Shown: positions 7,126-17,715, counted from the first letter of the stretch. The stretch is 23,973 bases of DNA from Eutrophocola sp964629325 (GCA_964629325.1 CAZVSC010000041.1:1-23973), one strand, 5' to 3'. Numbers and translations: made by a program. The notes: generated by a model from the letters alone, not told the origin.

Positions 7126-7140
7126 CAACATGTTATGTTG
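7126..7140. promoter_or_regulatory. Third dyad in the aceE promoter region
   Basis: CAACAT (7126-7131) and ATGTTG (7135-7140) form a perfect inverted repeat around GTT. It overlaps the -35 candidate, a position suited to a repressor. No regulator is recognised. Confidence 0.35.
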
Positions 7141-7167
7141 GTAAATTCCTGTAATTTCAATTAAAAT
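7138..7167 (+). promoter_or_regulatory. Sigma-70 promoter candidate for aceE-aceF
   Basis: TTGGTA (7138-7143) and TAAAAT (7162-7167) are separated by 18 bases in an AT-rich stretch. Transcription would begin near 7174, about 240 bases before aceE. Two 15-bp operator-like repeats bracket it (7107-7121 and 7178-7192), supporting its identification as the regulated aceE promoter. Confidence 0.5.
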
Positions 7168-7177
7168 TTCCCGCCAA

Positions 7178-7192
7178 TGTAAATTTACTACA
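7178..7192. promoter_or_regulatory. Operator-like repeat 2 downstream of the aceE promoter start
   Basis: TGTAAATTTACTACA shares 13 of 15 positions with the element at 7107-7121. It lies immediately after the predicted transcription start, where bound repressor would block initiation. The combined idealised site would be TGTAGTAAATTTACTACA. Confidence 0.5.
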
Positions 7193-7413
7193 GGTTTCAA
7201 CCGGCACTGCCATGCCCCTGTGATCCACGGGCAACAACGACAAGCACAGGCATTGCTGGATATCGCCCTCTCAGGGCGGGCACCCGGGTCCAGTGAAAAA
7301 CGGAACCGGGGTAATTTAAACAGGTGGCCTGGCATCACCGGGCGCACCCCACCAGAACGAACAGCGACGCCAGGCATCGACACCCCACCGTCGCCTATAT
7401 TTAGAGTAGCAAC

Positions 7414-10113
<2,700 letters not shown>

Positions 10114-10117
10114 AACC

Positions 10118-10148
10118 GATAAAGGGATAAAGGGATAAAGGGATAAAG
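10118..10148. repeat. GATAAAGG octamer tandem repeat (3.9 copies)
   Basis: Three exact copies of GATAAAGG plus seven bases of a fourth begin 4 bases after the aceE stop codon. Related GATAAA-rich blocks occur on both sides of the aceF-yajQ spacer (11951 onward and up to 12122). The unit is not a multiple of three, and copy number could vary by slippage without affecting a protein. Confidence 0.9.
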
Positions 10149-10154
10149 TGCAAG

Positions 10155-10170
10155 CGGTTTAACTAAACCG
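10155..10170. repeat. Short perfect inverted repeat in the aceE-aceF spacer
   Basis: CGGTTTA (10155-10161) and TAAACCG (10164-10170) flank two bases. The word AACCGATAA also recurs in the GATAAA-type blocks, suggesting this hairpin belongs to the same repeat family. There is no T-tract, so a terminator function is unlikely. Confidence 0.6.
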
Positions 10171-10183
10171 ATAAGTTCGGTAG

Positions 10184-10218
10184 GTAGGCCGGAAGAGGGC
10201 GAAGCCCGTCATCCGGCA
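10184..10218. repeat. REP-like palindromic element
   Basis: A GTAGGCCGGA head, an inner GGGC-GAA-GCCC hairpin (10197-10207) and a TCCGGC tail (10212-10217) pairing with GCCGGA (10188-10193) give the layout of an enterobacterial REP/PU unit. Such elements lie in intergenic transcribed spacers, where they can stabilise upstream mRNA. The assignment rests on this layout and on the resemblance of the GTAGGCCGGA head; genome-wide recurrence cannot be seen here. Confidence 0.55.
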
Positions 10219-10263
10219 AAGACAATCAGATACACAACAGAATATTTGCAGAGGGCGTCAGGC

Positions 10264-11946
10264 GTGGCAGTCGAAAAAATTCAGGTTCCGGACATAGGCG
10301 ACGAACAGGATGTCGAGGTTATCGAGATTCTGGTTGCACCCGGAGATGAGATCAGCGAGAACGATTCCCTCATCGTCCTGGAAAGCGACAAGGCTGCCAT
10401 GGAAATTCCATCCCCGAAAAGCGGCGTGGTGAAGGAAATCCTGGTGAAGGTCGGCGACCAGGTATCAAAGGGTGCCGAGATTGTCAGCCTGGAAACCGAT
10501 GCCGCGGGTGCTGCGGCGGCGCCGGCAGCCGCTCCCAAGGCGGAAGCTGAAGCCAGGTCAGATACTGCGGCAAAGCAAGAGCCCGAAGCGAAAACGCAGC
10601 CGGCAGCGAAGCCCGCTCCTGCAGCAAGCGGCGGCAGCAAGGTCATCGAAGTGAAAGTACCCGACCTTGGCGGTGACAGTGATGTCGATGTCATCGAAAT
10701 CCTTGTGGCTGTTGGCGACACGATCCAGAAAGAATCCGGGCTGATTACACTCGAATCCGACAAGGCAGCGATGGATGTACCATCCCCGGCTGCCGGCGTG
10801 GTAAAAAACATCAAGGTAAAAGTGGGCGACAAGGTGTCAGAAGGTTCGGCCATTCTCGACCTGGAAACCACTGAAGCCGCTCCTGCACCGGCAGCAGAAA
10901 AGCCGGCAGCAGCCGCCGCTGTTGCGAAACCGGCTGCTTCACCTGCAGCGGTGCCTGCACCGGCGGCCCCTGCGCCAGCGGCACCTTCACCTGCCAGGGC
11001 GGCGGCACCGGCAGCTGCAACGGCACAAGCCGGTTCCGGTGATTCCGTCTATGCCGGTCCGGCGGTCAGGAAGATGGCCCGTGAACTCGGTGTCGACCTG
11101 ACCCGCGTGACCGGCACCGGTTCACGCGGCCGGATCGTGAAGGAAGACGTGGATGCCTATGTGAAAGGCATTCTTCAGGGTGGCGCACAGGCAAACGCGG
11201 CAGGCGGTACCGGCATTCCCGGCATCGAGGACATCGATTTCAGCCAGTTTGGCGAAATCGAGGAAGTGGAAATGACCAAGCTGCACAGGGTCACTGCGCA
11301 GAACATGTCCCGCAACTGGCTCAACGTGCCGCATGTCACCCAGTTCGACGAGGCCGATGTCACCGAGCTTGAAGAATTCCGCGATCAACAGAAGGCCCTG
11401 GCGGAGAAGAAGGGCATCAAGCTCACGCCGCTGCCGTTTATCGTCAAGGCATGTGCACGTGCCCTGCAGGAACATCCGCAGTTCAACGTATCCCTGCATT
11501 CTTCGGGTGCGAAGCTGATCCAGAAAAAATACGTCAACATCGGTGTGGCGGTGGCAACCCCTGCGGGCCTCATGGTGCCGGTGGTGAAAAATGCCGATCG
11601 CAAGACTATCTGGGAAATCGCCGCTGAAATCGCCGATCTTGGCGCGAAGGCAAAAGAGCGCAAGCTGACCAAGGACGACATGCAGGGCGCCTGTTTTACG
11701 GTATCCAGCCTGGGCAACCTGGGCGGGATGGGCTTCACCCCGATTGTCAACGCGCCGGAAGTGGCCATCCTCGGGGTTTCCAAGACCACGATCAAACCGG
11801 TTTACATCAACAACGAATTTGTGCCGCGCAAGATGCTGCCATTCGCGTTGTCCTATGATCATCGGGCCGTAAACGGTGTCGATGGCGGCATGTTCTGCAA
11901 TACGCTGGCCACGCTGCTGCATGACATCAGGTTGTTGGCGCTTTAA
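10264..11946 (+). CDS. aceF: Dihydrolipoyllysine-residue acetyltransferase (pyruvate dehydrogenase E2)
   Basis: AceF forms the core of the pyruvate dehydrogenase complex and passes acetyl groups to CoA. I start it at GTG 10264 (560 residues), because AGAGGG lies 8 bases upstream; an in-frame TTG at 10246 is less likely. There are two lipoyl domains, each with ESDKAAM (lipoyl Lys43 and Lys167), separated and followed by Ala/Pro linkers. A peripheral-subunit-binding domain (YAGPAVRKMARELGVDL) and the catalytic acyltransferase domain follow, the latter with SYDHRAVNGVDGG near the C-terminus (His533). The acid usually four residues after that His is Asn537 here, a substitution I believe also occurs in related E2 proteins. 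The second Ala/Pro linker is long (about 60 residues). Confidence 0.97.
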   Translation: MAVEKIQVPDIGDEQDVEVIEILVAPGDEISENDSLIVLESDKAAMEIPSPKSGVVKEILVKVGDQVSKGAEIVSLETDAAGAAAAPAAAPKAEAEARSDTAAKQEPEAKTQPAAKPAPAASGGSKVIEVKVPDLGGDSDVDVIEILVAVGDTIQKESGLITLESDKAAMDVPSPAAGVVKNIKVKVGDKVSEGSAILDLETTEAAPAPAAEKPAAAAAVAKPAASPAAVPAPAAPAPAAPSPARAAAPAAATAQAGSGDSVYAGPAVRKMARELGVDLTRVTGTGSRGRIVKEDVDAYVKGILQGGAQANAAGGTGIPGIEDIDFSQFGEIEEVEMTKLHRVTAQNMSRNWLNVPHVTQFDEADVTELEEFRDQQKALAEKKGIKLTPLPFIVKACARALQEHPQFNVSLHSSGAKLIQKKYVNIGVAVATPAGLMVPVVKNADRKTIWEIAAEIADLGAKAKERKLTKDDMQGACFTVSSLGNLGGMGFTPIVNAPEVAILGVSKTTIKPVYINNEFVPRKMLPFALSYDHRAVNGVDGGMFCNTLATLLHDIRLLAL

Positions 11947-11950
11947 AAGT

Positions 11951-11999
11951 CGATAAAGGGATAAACCGAAAAAGGGATATAAGGGATATAACGATAAAG
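11951..11999. repeat. GATAAA-type repeat block, left arm of an inverted pair
   Basis: This block starts 5 bases after the aceF stop with CGATAAAGGGATAAACCGA and continues through GGGATAT-type variants to CGATAAAGCGTA. Bases 11951-11974 are complementary to 12099-12122 except at one position. The pair would fold a 120-base loop in the aceF mRNA tail. Confidence 0.8.
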
Positions 12000-12085
12000 C
12001 GTAAACCAAACAGATGAAATTTAGGGGTTGATTCGGCGTTCTATTCAAGTTCATCGATGGCGGTTCAGGAGTTGAATCAGGATCC

Positions 12086-12122
12086 ATACGCTTTATCCCT
12101 TTATCGGTTTATCCCTTTATCG
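12086..12122. repeat. GATAAA-type repeat block, right arm of an inverted pair
   Basis: Read on the minus strand, this block gives CGATAAAGGGATAAACCGA followed by TAAAGGGATAAAGCGTA, the same order as the left arm at 11951-11999 without the extra GGGATAT units. The two arms form a near-perfect 24-bp inverted repeat plus a second match at the GATAAAGCGTA end. It lies just upstream of the yajQ promoter candidate. Confidence 0.8.
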
Positions 12123-12163
12123 AAAAAGTCATAAATTCTCTGTCCTGTAATACTCCCTATATC

Positions 12164-12172
12164 TGGTAATAT
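12164..12172 (+). promoter_or_regulatory. Extended -10 promoter candidate for yajQ
   Basis: TG-G-TAATAT fits an extended -10 element, with transcription predicted near 12179 and a leader of about 15 bases. No good -35 hexamer lies at the right distance. Confidence 0.35.
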
Positions 12173-12194
12173 GCCGCTTTTACGGGATCTCCTT

Positions 12195-12677
12195 ATGCCT
12201 TCGTTCGATATTGTTTCTGAAGTGGAAATGCACGAAATGACCAATGCCGTTGACCAGGCGGCGCGGGAAATCGGTAATCGTTTCGATTTCAAGGGCGTCG
12301 ATGCCTCTTTCGAACTGAAGGACAATACCGTCACGCTGACCGCCGAGGTGGATTTCCAGATCCAGCAGATGCTGGATATCCTGCAGACCAAGATGGTCAA
12401 GCGGGGCATCGATATCAGCAGCCTGAAGACCGCGGATGTGGAAACCGTGGGGCAGAAGGCCATCATGCACGCCACGATACAGCAGGGCATCGAATCCGAG
12501 ACCGCCCGCAAGATCGTCAAGCAGGTCAAGGACCAGAAGATGAAGGTCCAGGTGGCAATCCAGGGTGACAAGCTCAGGGTGACAGGGAAGAAACGGGACG
12601 ATTTACAGACAGTTATCGCCATGCTCAGGGATGAAAATTATGGCTTACCACTCCAGTTCAACAATTTCAGGGACTAA
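12195..12677 (+). CDS. yajQ: YajQ family nucleotide-binding protein
   Basis: The frame is open from an upstream ATG at 12171, but the family start MPSFDIVSEV lies at 12195 and gives 160 residues, close to the E. coli protein (163). Family sequence is clear: NAVDQAAREIGNRFDFKG, LTAEVDFQIQQMLDIL, and the C-terminal KLRVTGKKRDDLQTVIAMLR followed by PLQFNNFRD. YajQ proteins are small two-domain cytoplasmic proteins that bind nucleotides; a homologue in Xanthomonas binds cyclic di-GMP and affects transcription. The role here is not shown by context. It stands alone between aceF and the RND genes, and I see no terminator in the 162 bases that follow. Confidence 0.95.
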   Translation: MPSFDIVSEVEMHEMTNAVDQAAREIGNRFDFKGVDASFELKDNTVTLTAEVDFQIQQMLDILQTKMVKRGIDISSLKTADVETVGQKAIMHATIQQGIESETARKIVKQVKDQKMKVQVAIQGDKLRVTGKKRDDLQTVIAMLRDENYGLPLQFNNFRD

Positions 12678-12839
12678 CCGCGTCATACCGGCCGCAGGGC
12701 CTGAATTGACGGGTGTTTTATTGAGCAAACACACTGGCAAATTTTATGACTGGCGGGTCATTTTTCTCGCATTCAGCGGTAAATCCTGCAATAATCTGCG
12801 CCTTTCGCGTGTCAGCACACACCCAAGCAATAAACTCTG

Positions 12840-13937
12840 ATGAACAGCAGCAGACGTAATTCAATACTCATGGCAGTGGGCGTTGCCGTTCTGGTTACGC
12901 TCTGGATGCTGAGCGGCCTGGGCAGCAGCCCGGTCGATTTCAGCGGCGATGCCGATATCATCCGCGACAACGGCGAGTCCATGCGCGTGCGCGTCGAGCA
13001 GGTCAGCGCCAGTGAAGTCACGCGGGAATTCACCATCAGTGCCCGTACCGAGCCTAACCGCATGGTCAGCCTGAAAGCCGAGACCGAAGGTGCGGTGGTC
13101 GGTATTGCCGTGGACAGGGGTAATCCGGTGGCGCAGGGTGCCACCCTCGTCGAGCTGGACATGCGTGACCGCAATCCGCGCCTGGCAGAAGCCAATGCCC
13201 TGGTGCAACAGCGTGAGCTGGAACTGGAAGCGCGCAGGAACCTGCGCTCCCGGGAATTCGTTTCCCAGGTGGAAATCGCCGAAGCCACGGCGCGACTCGA
13301 GAGCGCACGGGCAAGCAAGGCCCGCATCGAGCTTGAGATAAACAATGTCAGCATCGATGCCCCCTTTGACGGCATTGTGCAGGATCGCAACGTCGAGATC
13401 GGCGATTACGTCCGCGCCGGCGACAACGTGGTTCATCTGGTCGATATTGATCCCCTCATCATTGCCGGTGAAATCAATGGCAAGGAAATCAGTGATATTT
13501 ATGTCGGCGGCAGGGGCGCCGCCGTACTTGTGGACGGCACCCGGCTCAATGGTGTGATCCGTTACCTGGCACCGGTGGCCGACTCCAACACCCGTACATT
13601 CAGGGTGGAGCTGGAAGTTCCGAACCCCAATGGCATTCGCGCCGGCCTGGCCGCCGAGCTGCAGCTGGTCGGACCGCGCATCTTTGCCCACGATGTTTCA
13701 CCGTCCCTGCTCACACTGGCCGATGACGGCACCGTGGGCGTGAAAACAGTGAACAGCGGCAACCAGGTGGACTTCTACCCGATCGAAATCGTCGGTTCAT
13801 CCGAAAACGGCATCCTGGTCACCGGCCTGCCCGACACCGTCCGCGTTATCACCGTGGGGCAGGGCTTCGTGACCGTTGGCCAGCAGGTCGAGCCGGTCGC
13901 CTACAATGAATGGCCGGCAGAAACTCGTAGTCAATGA
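12840..13937 (+). CDS. RND efflux periplasmic adaptor (membrane fusion protein)
   Basis: The 365-residue protein has one N-terminal membrane anchor (about residues 10-28) and no lipobox. The lipoyl-like and barrel-sandwich halves are visible as VSLKAETEGAVVGIAVDRGNPVAQGATLVELD and VSIDAPFDGIVQDRNVEIGDYVRAGDNVVHLVDIDPL, separated by a short coiled-coil hairpin (about 112-160). A beta-barrel region with GVIRYLAPVADSNTRTFRVELEVPN follows. It should link the inner-membrane permease to an outer-membrane channel. The next gene starts inside its stop codon (ATGA overlap, 13934-13937), implying translational coupling. No outer-membrane factor gene is present, so a TolC-like partner is expected elsewhere. 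Confidence 0.93.
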   Translation: MNSSRRNSILMAVGVAVLVTLWMLSGLGSSPVDFSGDADIIRDNGESMRVRVEQVSASEVTREFTISARTEPNRMVSLKAETEGAVVGIAVDRGNPVAQGATLVELDMRDRNPRLAEANALVQQRELELEARRNLRSREFVSQVEIAEATARLESARASKARIELEINNVSIDAPFDGIVQDRNVEIGDYVRAGDNVVHLVDIDPLIIAGEINGKEISDIYVGGRGAAVLVDGTRLNGVIRYLAPVADSNTRTFRVELEVPNPNGIRAGLAAELQLVGPRIFAHDVSPSLLTLADDGTVGVKTVNSGNQVDFYPIEIVGSSENGILVTGLPDTVRVITVGQGFVTVGQQVEPVAYNEWPAETRSQ

Positions 13938-16900
13938 ACGCGCTGATCTCTGCCTTTATCAATCGTCCGCGGCCGGTCATCATGATCCTGGCACTGCTGA
14001 TTGTTGCCGGCATAGTCAGTTACATCTCCGTGCCCAAGGAAGCGGAGCCGGATATCGATATCCCGCAGATCTACGTCAATATCATTCACGAAGGCATTTC
14101 CCCCGAAGACGCCGAACGCCTGCTCCTGCGGCCGATGGAAACCGAATTGCGGTCCATCGAGGGTCTCAAGGAACTGCGTGCCACCGGTTCTGAAGGATCG
14201 GGCGTGCTCATCCTGGAGTTCGATGCCGGTTTTGATGCGGACCAGGCCCTGGCCGATGTCCGGGAAAAGGTGGACCTGGCGCGCAACGAGCTGCCCCAGG
14301 ACTCCGAAGAGCCTTTCGTACAGGAAATCAACACTTCACTGATTCCGATCATCACGGTCATGCTGCATGGTGATGTTCCCGAACGGACACTGGTGACCAT
14401 CGGCAGGCAACTGCGTGACGAACTGGAAGCCATCCCCGGAGTGCTGTCAGCAGACATCGGCGGCGATCGTGAAGAGCTGCTGGAGGTCATCGTCGACCCG
14501 GTGGCGCTGGAAAGCTACAACCTCAACTACGCCGACCTGATCAGCTATGTCAGCCGCAATAACCGCCTGGTGGCGGCGGGCGCCCTCGACAGCGGGCAGG
14601 GCCGTTTCGCGGTCAAGGTGCCGGGGGTCATCGAGAGCCTGCAGGACATACTCACGCTGCCGGTGAAAACCGACGGCCTGAAGACGGTCACCTTCCAGGA
14701 TGTGGCCACTGTCCGCCGCACCTTCAAGGACCCGACCAGTTTCGCCCGTCTTAACGGCGAAAATTCCATCGCCCTGGAAATCACCAAGCGCTCCGGCGCC
14801 AACATCCTGGAAGTGGTGGATACCGTGAAGGCGACAGTCCGGGGCGCCTCGCAGCTGGAGGAGTGGCCAGACAACCTGGAGTACACCTTTACCTCGGACA
14901 ATTCGGAGCAGGTCCGCATCATGCTCAACGACCTGGTCAACAACGTGGCCATTGCCGTCATCCTGGTGATGATCGTGATCCTTGCCGCTCTCGGCCTGCG
15001 TTCCGCCGGCCTCGTCGGCGTCGCCATCCCGGGCGCCTTCCTGTCAGGCATCCTCGTGATCTATCTCATGGGCTACAGCATGAACATCGTGGTGCTGTTC
15101 TCCCTGATCATGGCCGTGGGCATGCTGGTGGACGGCGCCATCGTGGTGGTGGAACTGGCCGAGCGCAACATGCAGAACGGCTACAGCCCGAAACTGGCCT
15201 TCAGCGAGGCTTCCAAGCGCATGGCCTGGCCCATCACCGCGTCGACCGCGACTACGCTGGCGGTATTCATGCCGCTGCTGTTCTGGCCCGGCCTGATTGG
15301 CGAGTTCATGAAATACCTGCCTATCACGCTGCTGGTGACCCTGGCGGCGTCCCTTTTCATGGCGCTGCTGTTCGTGCCGACTATCGGCTCATTGCTGAAA
15401 AACAGGAATTCCAATCCTGACCTCTCCCTCATGACGTCCATCAAGGAAGTGGATTTCATGGAAGAAGCCCGGCAGAACATCCAGGACATGAATCCCTTTA
15501 CCACCGCCTACATCGCAGTCCTGCGCAAGGCGCTGGCAAACCCGCTGCTGGTGCTGGTGACTGCCTTTGCTTTCCTGATCGGTACGATCATGCTTTACAG
15601 TGCGATCGGACGCGGCCAGGAATTTTTTACCGATGTCGAGCCCGAATTCGCCGTGCTGAACATTCATTCGCGTGGCGACCTCTCCGTTTATGAAAGGGAC
15701 GCACTGGTGCGTGAAGTGGAAAACCGCATTCTCGACATGGAAGAATTCGAGGCCATCTACACCCGCAGCGGCATCGCCCTGGGCAACGATGTTGACGAGG
15801 ACATCATCGGCCGCATCCAGCTCAGCCTGGTGGACTGGGAACTGCGCAGGCCGGCGGCACAGATCATGAACGAGGTGCGCGAGCGCACGCAGGACATTCC
15901 CGGCATCATCGTGGAACCGCAGGTGCAGGAATCCGGAATCACCTCCGGCAAACCCATCCAGCTGGAACTGACTGCCCTGAACACCGAGCTGCTGCCAGGC
16001 GCCGTCGACCGGCTGCGCGAGGGCATGGCGTCCCTGGGTGAATTCGTCGATGTCACGGATTCCAGGCCGCTGCCCGGCATCGACTGGAAAATCGACGTCG
16101 ACCGCCAGGAAGCGGCCCGTTTCGGCACCGACATCAGCACCATCGGCAGCGCCGTGCAGCTGATCACCAACGGCATCATGCTGGGTGATTACCGCCCGGA
16201 CGATTCAGATGACGAAGTGGATATCCGGGTGCGCTTCCCGGAAACCATGCGCAATATCGAGATGCTGGACCGCCTGACGGTCAATTCACTGATGGGCAAT
16301 GTCCCCGTCAGCAATTTCATGAAACGCGAGGCAGCCCCCCGCGTGGGCAATATCCAGCGTACCGACGGCAACCGCGTGCTCAATATCGCCGCCGATGTGC
16401 CGGATGAGGTGCTGCCGGATGACAAGGTGAACCAGCTGCAGGACTGGCTGGATGCTGGCAACCTGGATCCGAATGTTCGCGTGAATTTCAAGGGTGAGAA
16501 CGAGGACCAGCGTGAAGCGGAGCAGTTCCTGTCGCAGGCCTTCGGTGCCGCGCTGTTCCTCATGGCCATCATCCTGGTGACCCAGTTCAACAGTTTCTAC
16601 CAGGCGATGCTGATCCTGTCGGCAGTGATCTTTTCCACCATCGGCGTACTGCTGGGCCTGCTCATCATGGACCAGCCCTTTAGTATCGTGATGTCGGGTA
16701 TCGGAGTGATCTCGCTTGCGGGTATCGTGGTGAACAACAATATCGTCCTGATCGATACCTACAACCTGATAAAGAAGAAGGGTGCCGGTGCCATCGAGGC
16801 GGCCATCCTGACCTGTTCGCAGCGCCTGCGGCCGGTACTGCTGACCACCATCACCACCATCCTCGGCCTGCTGCCGATGACCCTGGGCATGAATTTCGAT

Positions 16901-17080
16901 CTCATCAACCGCCACATCCAGATCGGCGGTCCCTCCACGCAATGGTGGACCCAGCTGGCATCGGCAATCACCTTCGGCCTGGCGTTCGCCACTGTGCTGA
17001 CCCTGATCATGACACCAGCCATGCTGGTGCTGGGTGATCGTATTGGCAGCCGGTTCCGGAAAGCGCCGGTCCCTGCCTGA
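13934..17080 (+). CDS. RND efflux permease (HAE1/AcrB-type superfamily)
   Basis: The 1048-residue inner-membrane transporter has the full RND layout: a TM1 start (PRPVIMILALLIVAG), two large periplasmic loops, and TM2-6 and TM8-12 blocks. The proton-relay region of TM4 reads VGMLVDGAIVVVELAER, with Asp400 equivalent to AcrB Asp407 but Gly401 in place of Asp408. TM10 reads GIVVNNNIVLIDTY, with Asn934 in place of AcrB Lys940. RLRPVLLTT in TM11 keeps the Arg971 and Thr978 equivalents. Substrates cannot be predicted; the adaptor upstream argues for export of small molecules. It is coupled to the adaptor by a 4-base overlap and convergent with the next gene 6 bases away, with no terminator between. 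Confidence 0.95.
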   Translation: MNALISAFINRPRPVIMILALLIVAGIVSYISVPKEAEPDIDIPQIYVNIIHEGISPEDAERLLLRPMETELRSIEGLKELRATGSEGSGVLILEFDAGFDADQALADVREKVDLARNELPQDSEEPFVQEINTSLIPIITVMLHGDVPERTLVTIGRQLRDELEAIPGVLSADIGGDREELLEVIVDPVALESYNLNYADLISYVSRNNRLVAAGALDSGQGRFAVKVPGVIESLQDILTLPVKTDGLKTVTFQDVATVRRTFKDPTSFARLNGENSIALEITKRSGANILEVVDTVKATVRGASQLEEWPDNLEYTFTSDNSEQVRIMLNDLVNNVAIAVILVMIVILAALGLRSAGLVGVAIPGAFLSGILVIYLMGYSMNIVVLFSLIMAVGMLVDGAIVVVELAERNMQNGYSPKLAFSEASKRMAWPITASTATTLAVFMPLLFWPGLIGEFMKYLPITLLVTLAASLFMALLFVPTIGSLLKNRNSNPDLSLMTSIKEVDFMEEARQNIQDMNPFTTAYIAVLRKALANPLLVLVTAFAFLIGTIMLYSAIGRGQEFFTDVEPEFAVLNIHSRGDLSVYERDALVREVENRILDMEEFEAIYTRSGIALGNDVDEDIIGRIQLSLVDWELRRPAAQIMNEVRERTQDIPGIIVEPQVQESGITSGKPIQLELTALNTELLPGAVDRLREGMASLGEFVDVTDSRPLPGIDWKIDVDRQEAARFGTDISTIGSAVQLITNGIMLGDYRPDDSDDEVDIRVRFPETMRNIEMLDRLTVNSLMGNVPVSNFMKREAAPRVGNIQRTDGNRVLNIAADVPDEVLPDDKVNQLQDWLDAGNLDPNVRVNFKGENEDQREAEQFLSQAFGAALFLMAIILVTQFNSFYQAMLILSAVIFSTIGVLLGLLIMDQPFSIVMSGIGVISLAGIVVNNNIVLIDTYNLIKKKGAGAIEAAILTCSQRLRPVLLTTITTILGLLPMTLGMNFDLINRHIQIGGPSTQWWTQLASAITFGLAFATVLTLIMTPAMLVLGDRIGSRFRKAPVPA

Positions 17081-17086
17081 GCCTTT

Positions 17087-17605
17087 CTATCCCGGGATCA
17101 TGTTATCCGCATCCAGCGTGAAGCCGGCACCGACGCCGTTGACGTCTATCGTGTAATCGCCGGCCGGCAAGCCCTGGACTTCCAGCGGAATGGTGGTCTC
17201 GAAGGGTTCTATTACGGCAATGCAGCTTTCGGCCGGGCCCAGATTGGATTCTGCCAGCACGACATGAAAGGCATTTCCTTTCAGTGAAATGGCCGCAGGC
17301 AAGAGTGACTTGCAGGGCACGGAGAGTGCCCCGCTAATCGCCAGGCTCACCTTGACGGGAAAGGACTCCATAATGAGTACTTCGACGCTGTCGACTGCGA
17401 CCAGCTGGTTGGGCGTGGCGCCGGTCACCCTGAAGCTGCCGTCGGTGCCGGCGCCCAGTGTGATATTGCTGAAATAACTGCTGCCCTGGCCCGAGATCAC
17501 GGCACCCGCCGGGATCGTGAGCTCGCCTTCCCGGTAGATCGCGGGCTCCGCCAGCAGGGTAAGGGAGGCGGCCATCAATAATGCGGCTGTTGTTGTTCTG
17601 TACAT
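17087..17605 (-). CDS. Exported protein of unknown function
   Basis: I do not recognise this 172-residue protein. It has a clear signal peptide (MYRTTTAALLMAASLTLLAEPA, likely cleaved near residue 19-22) and an excellent AAGGAG ribosome-binding site 5 bases before the ATG. The rest is rich in Gly, Val, Thr and Ile with a beta-strand pattern. It contains two Cys residues (VPCKSLL and ESCIAVI) that could form a disulfide, and ends with LPAGDYTIDVNGVGAGFTLDAD, resembling the last strands of an Ig-like or carbohydrate-binding beta-sandwich. The fold is inference only. It is convergent with the RND permease and about 110 bases from the ATL gene on the same strand. Confidence 0.8.
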   Translation of the reverse strand: MYRTTTAALLMAASLTLLAEPAIYREGELTIPAGAVISGQGSSYFSNITLGAGTDGSFRVTGATPNQLVAVDSVEVLIMESFPVKVSLAISGALSVPCKSLLPAAISLKGNAFHVVLAESNLGPAESCIAVIEPFETTIPLEVQGLPAGDYTIDVNGVGAGFTLDADNMIPG

Positions 17606-17715
17606 TCTCGCTCCTTAGTTGCAAGCCGCTGATAGCGGCTGAGAAATGTTGTGTCCGACAGGGTCAAATTTGCGTGCGATTGCGGCGGATTTCAAGGCCG
17701 GTTTTGCTGGTTGAT

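Larger units (their letters stand above)
6992..7413 (+). promoter_or_regulatory. aceE upstream region with long leader
   Basis: This 422-base gene-free stretch sits between ampD and aceE. Its first 90 bases show nothing recognisable. An AT-rich core at 7105-7195 holds a promoter candidate and three dyads, described separately. From about 7195 to the aceE ATG there is a GC-rich leader of roughly 220 bases in which I see no known riboswitch or leader peptide. No ampD terminator is visible. The ribosome-binding site before aceE is weak (GAG in TTTAGAGTAGCAACATG). Confidence 0.6.

Noticed and set aside
7195..7413. Riboswitch or leader peptide before aceE
   Set aside because: I found no recognisable conserved riboswitch core and no short gene with a good ribosome-binding site in the leader.
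10155..10170. Terminator between aceE and aceF
   Set aside because: The hairpin is short and lacks a T-tract; aceF lies just downstream with its own ribosome-binding site, so co-transcription is likely.
11122..12087. Minus-strand open frame of 321 codons opposite aceF and the following spacer
   Set aside because: It overlaps the catalytic domain of aceF and the GATAAA repeats, and its residues show no recognisable domain.
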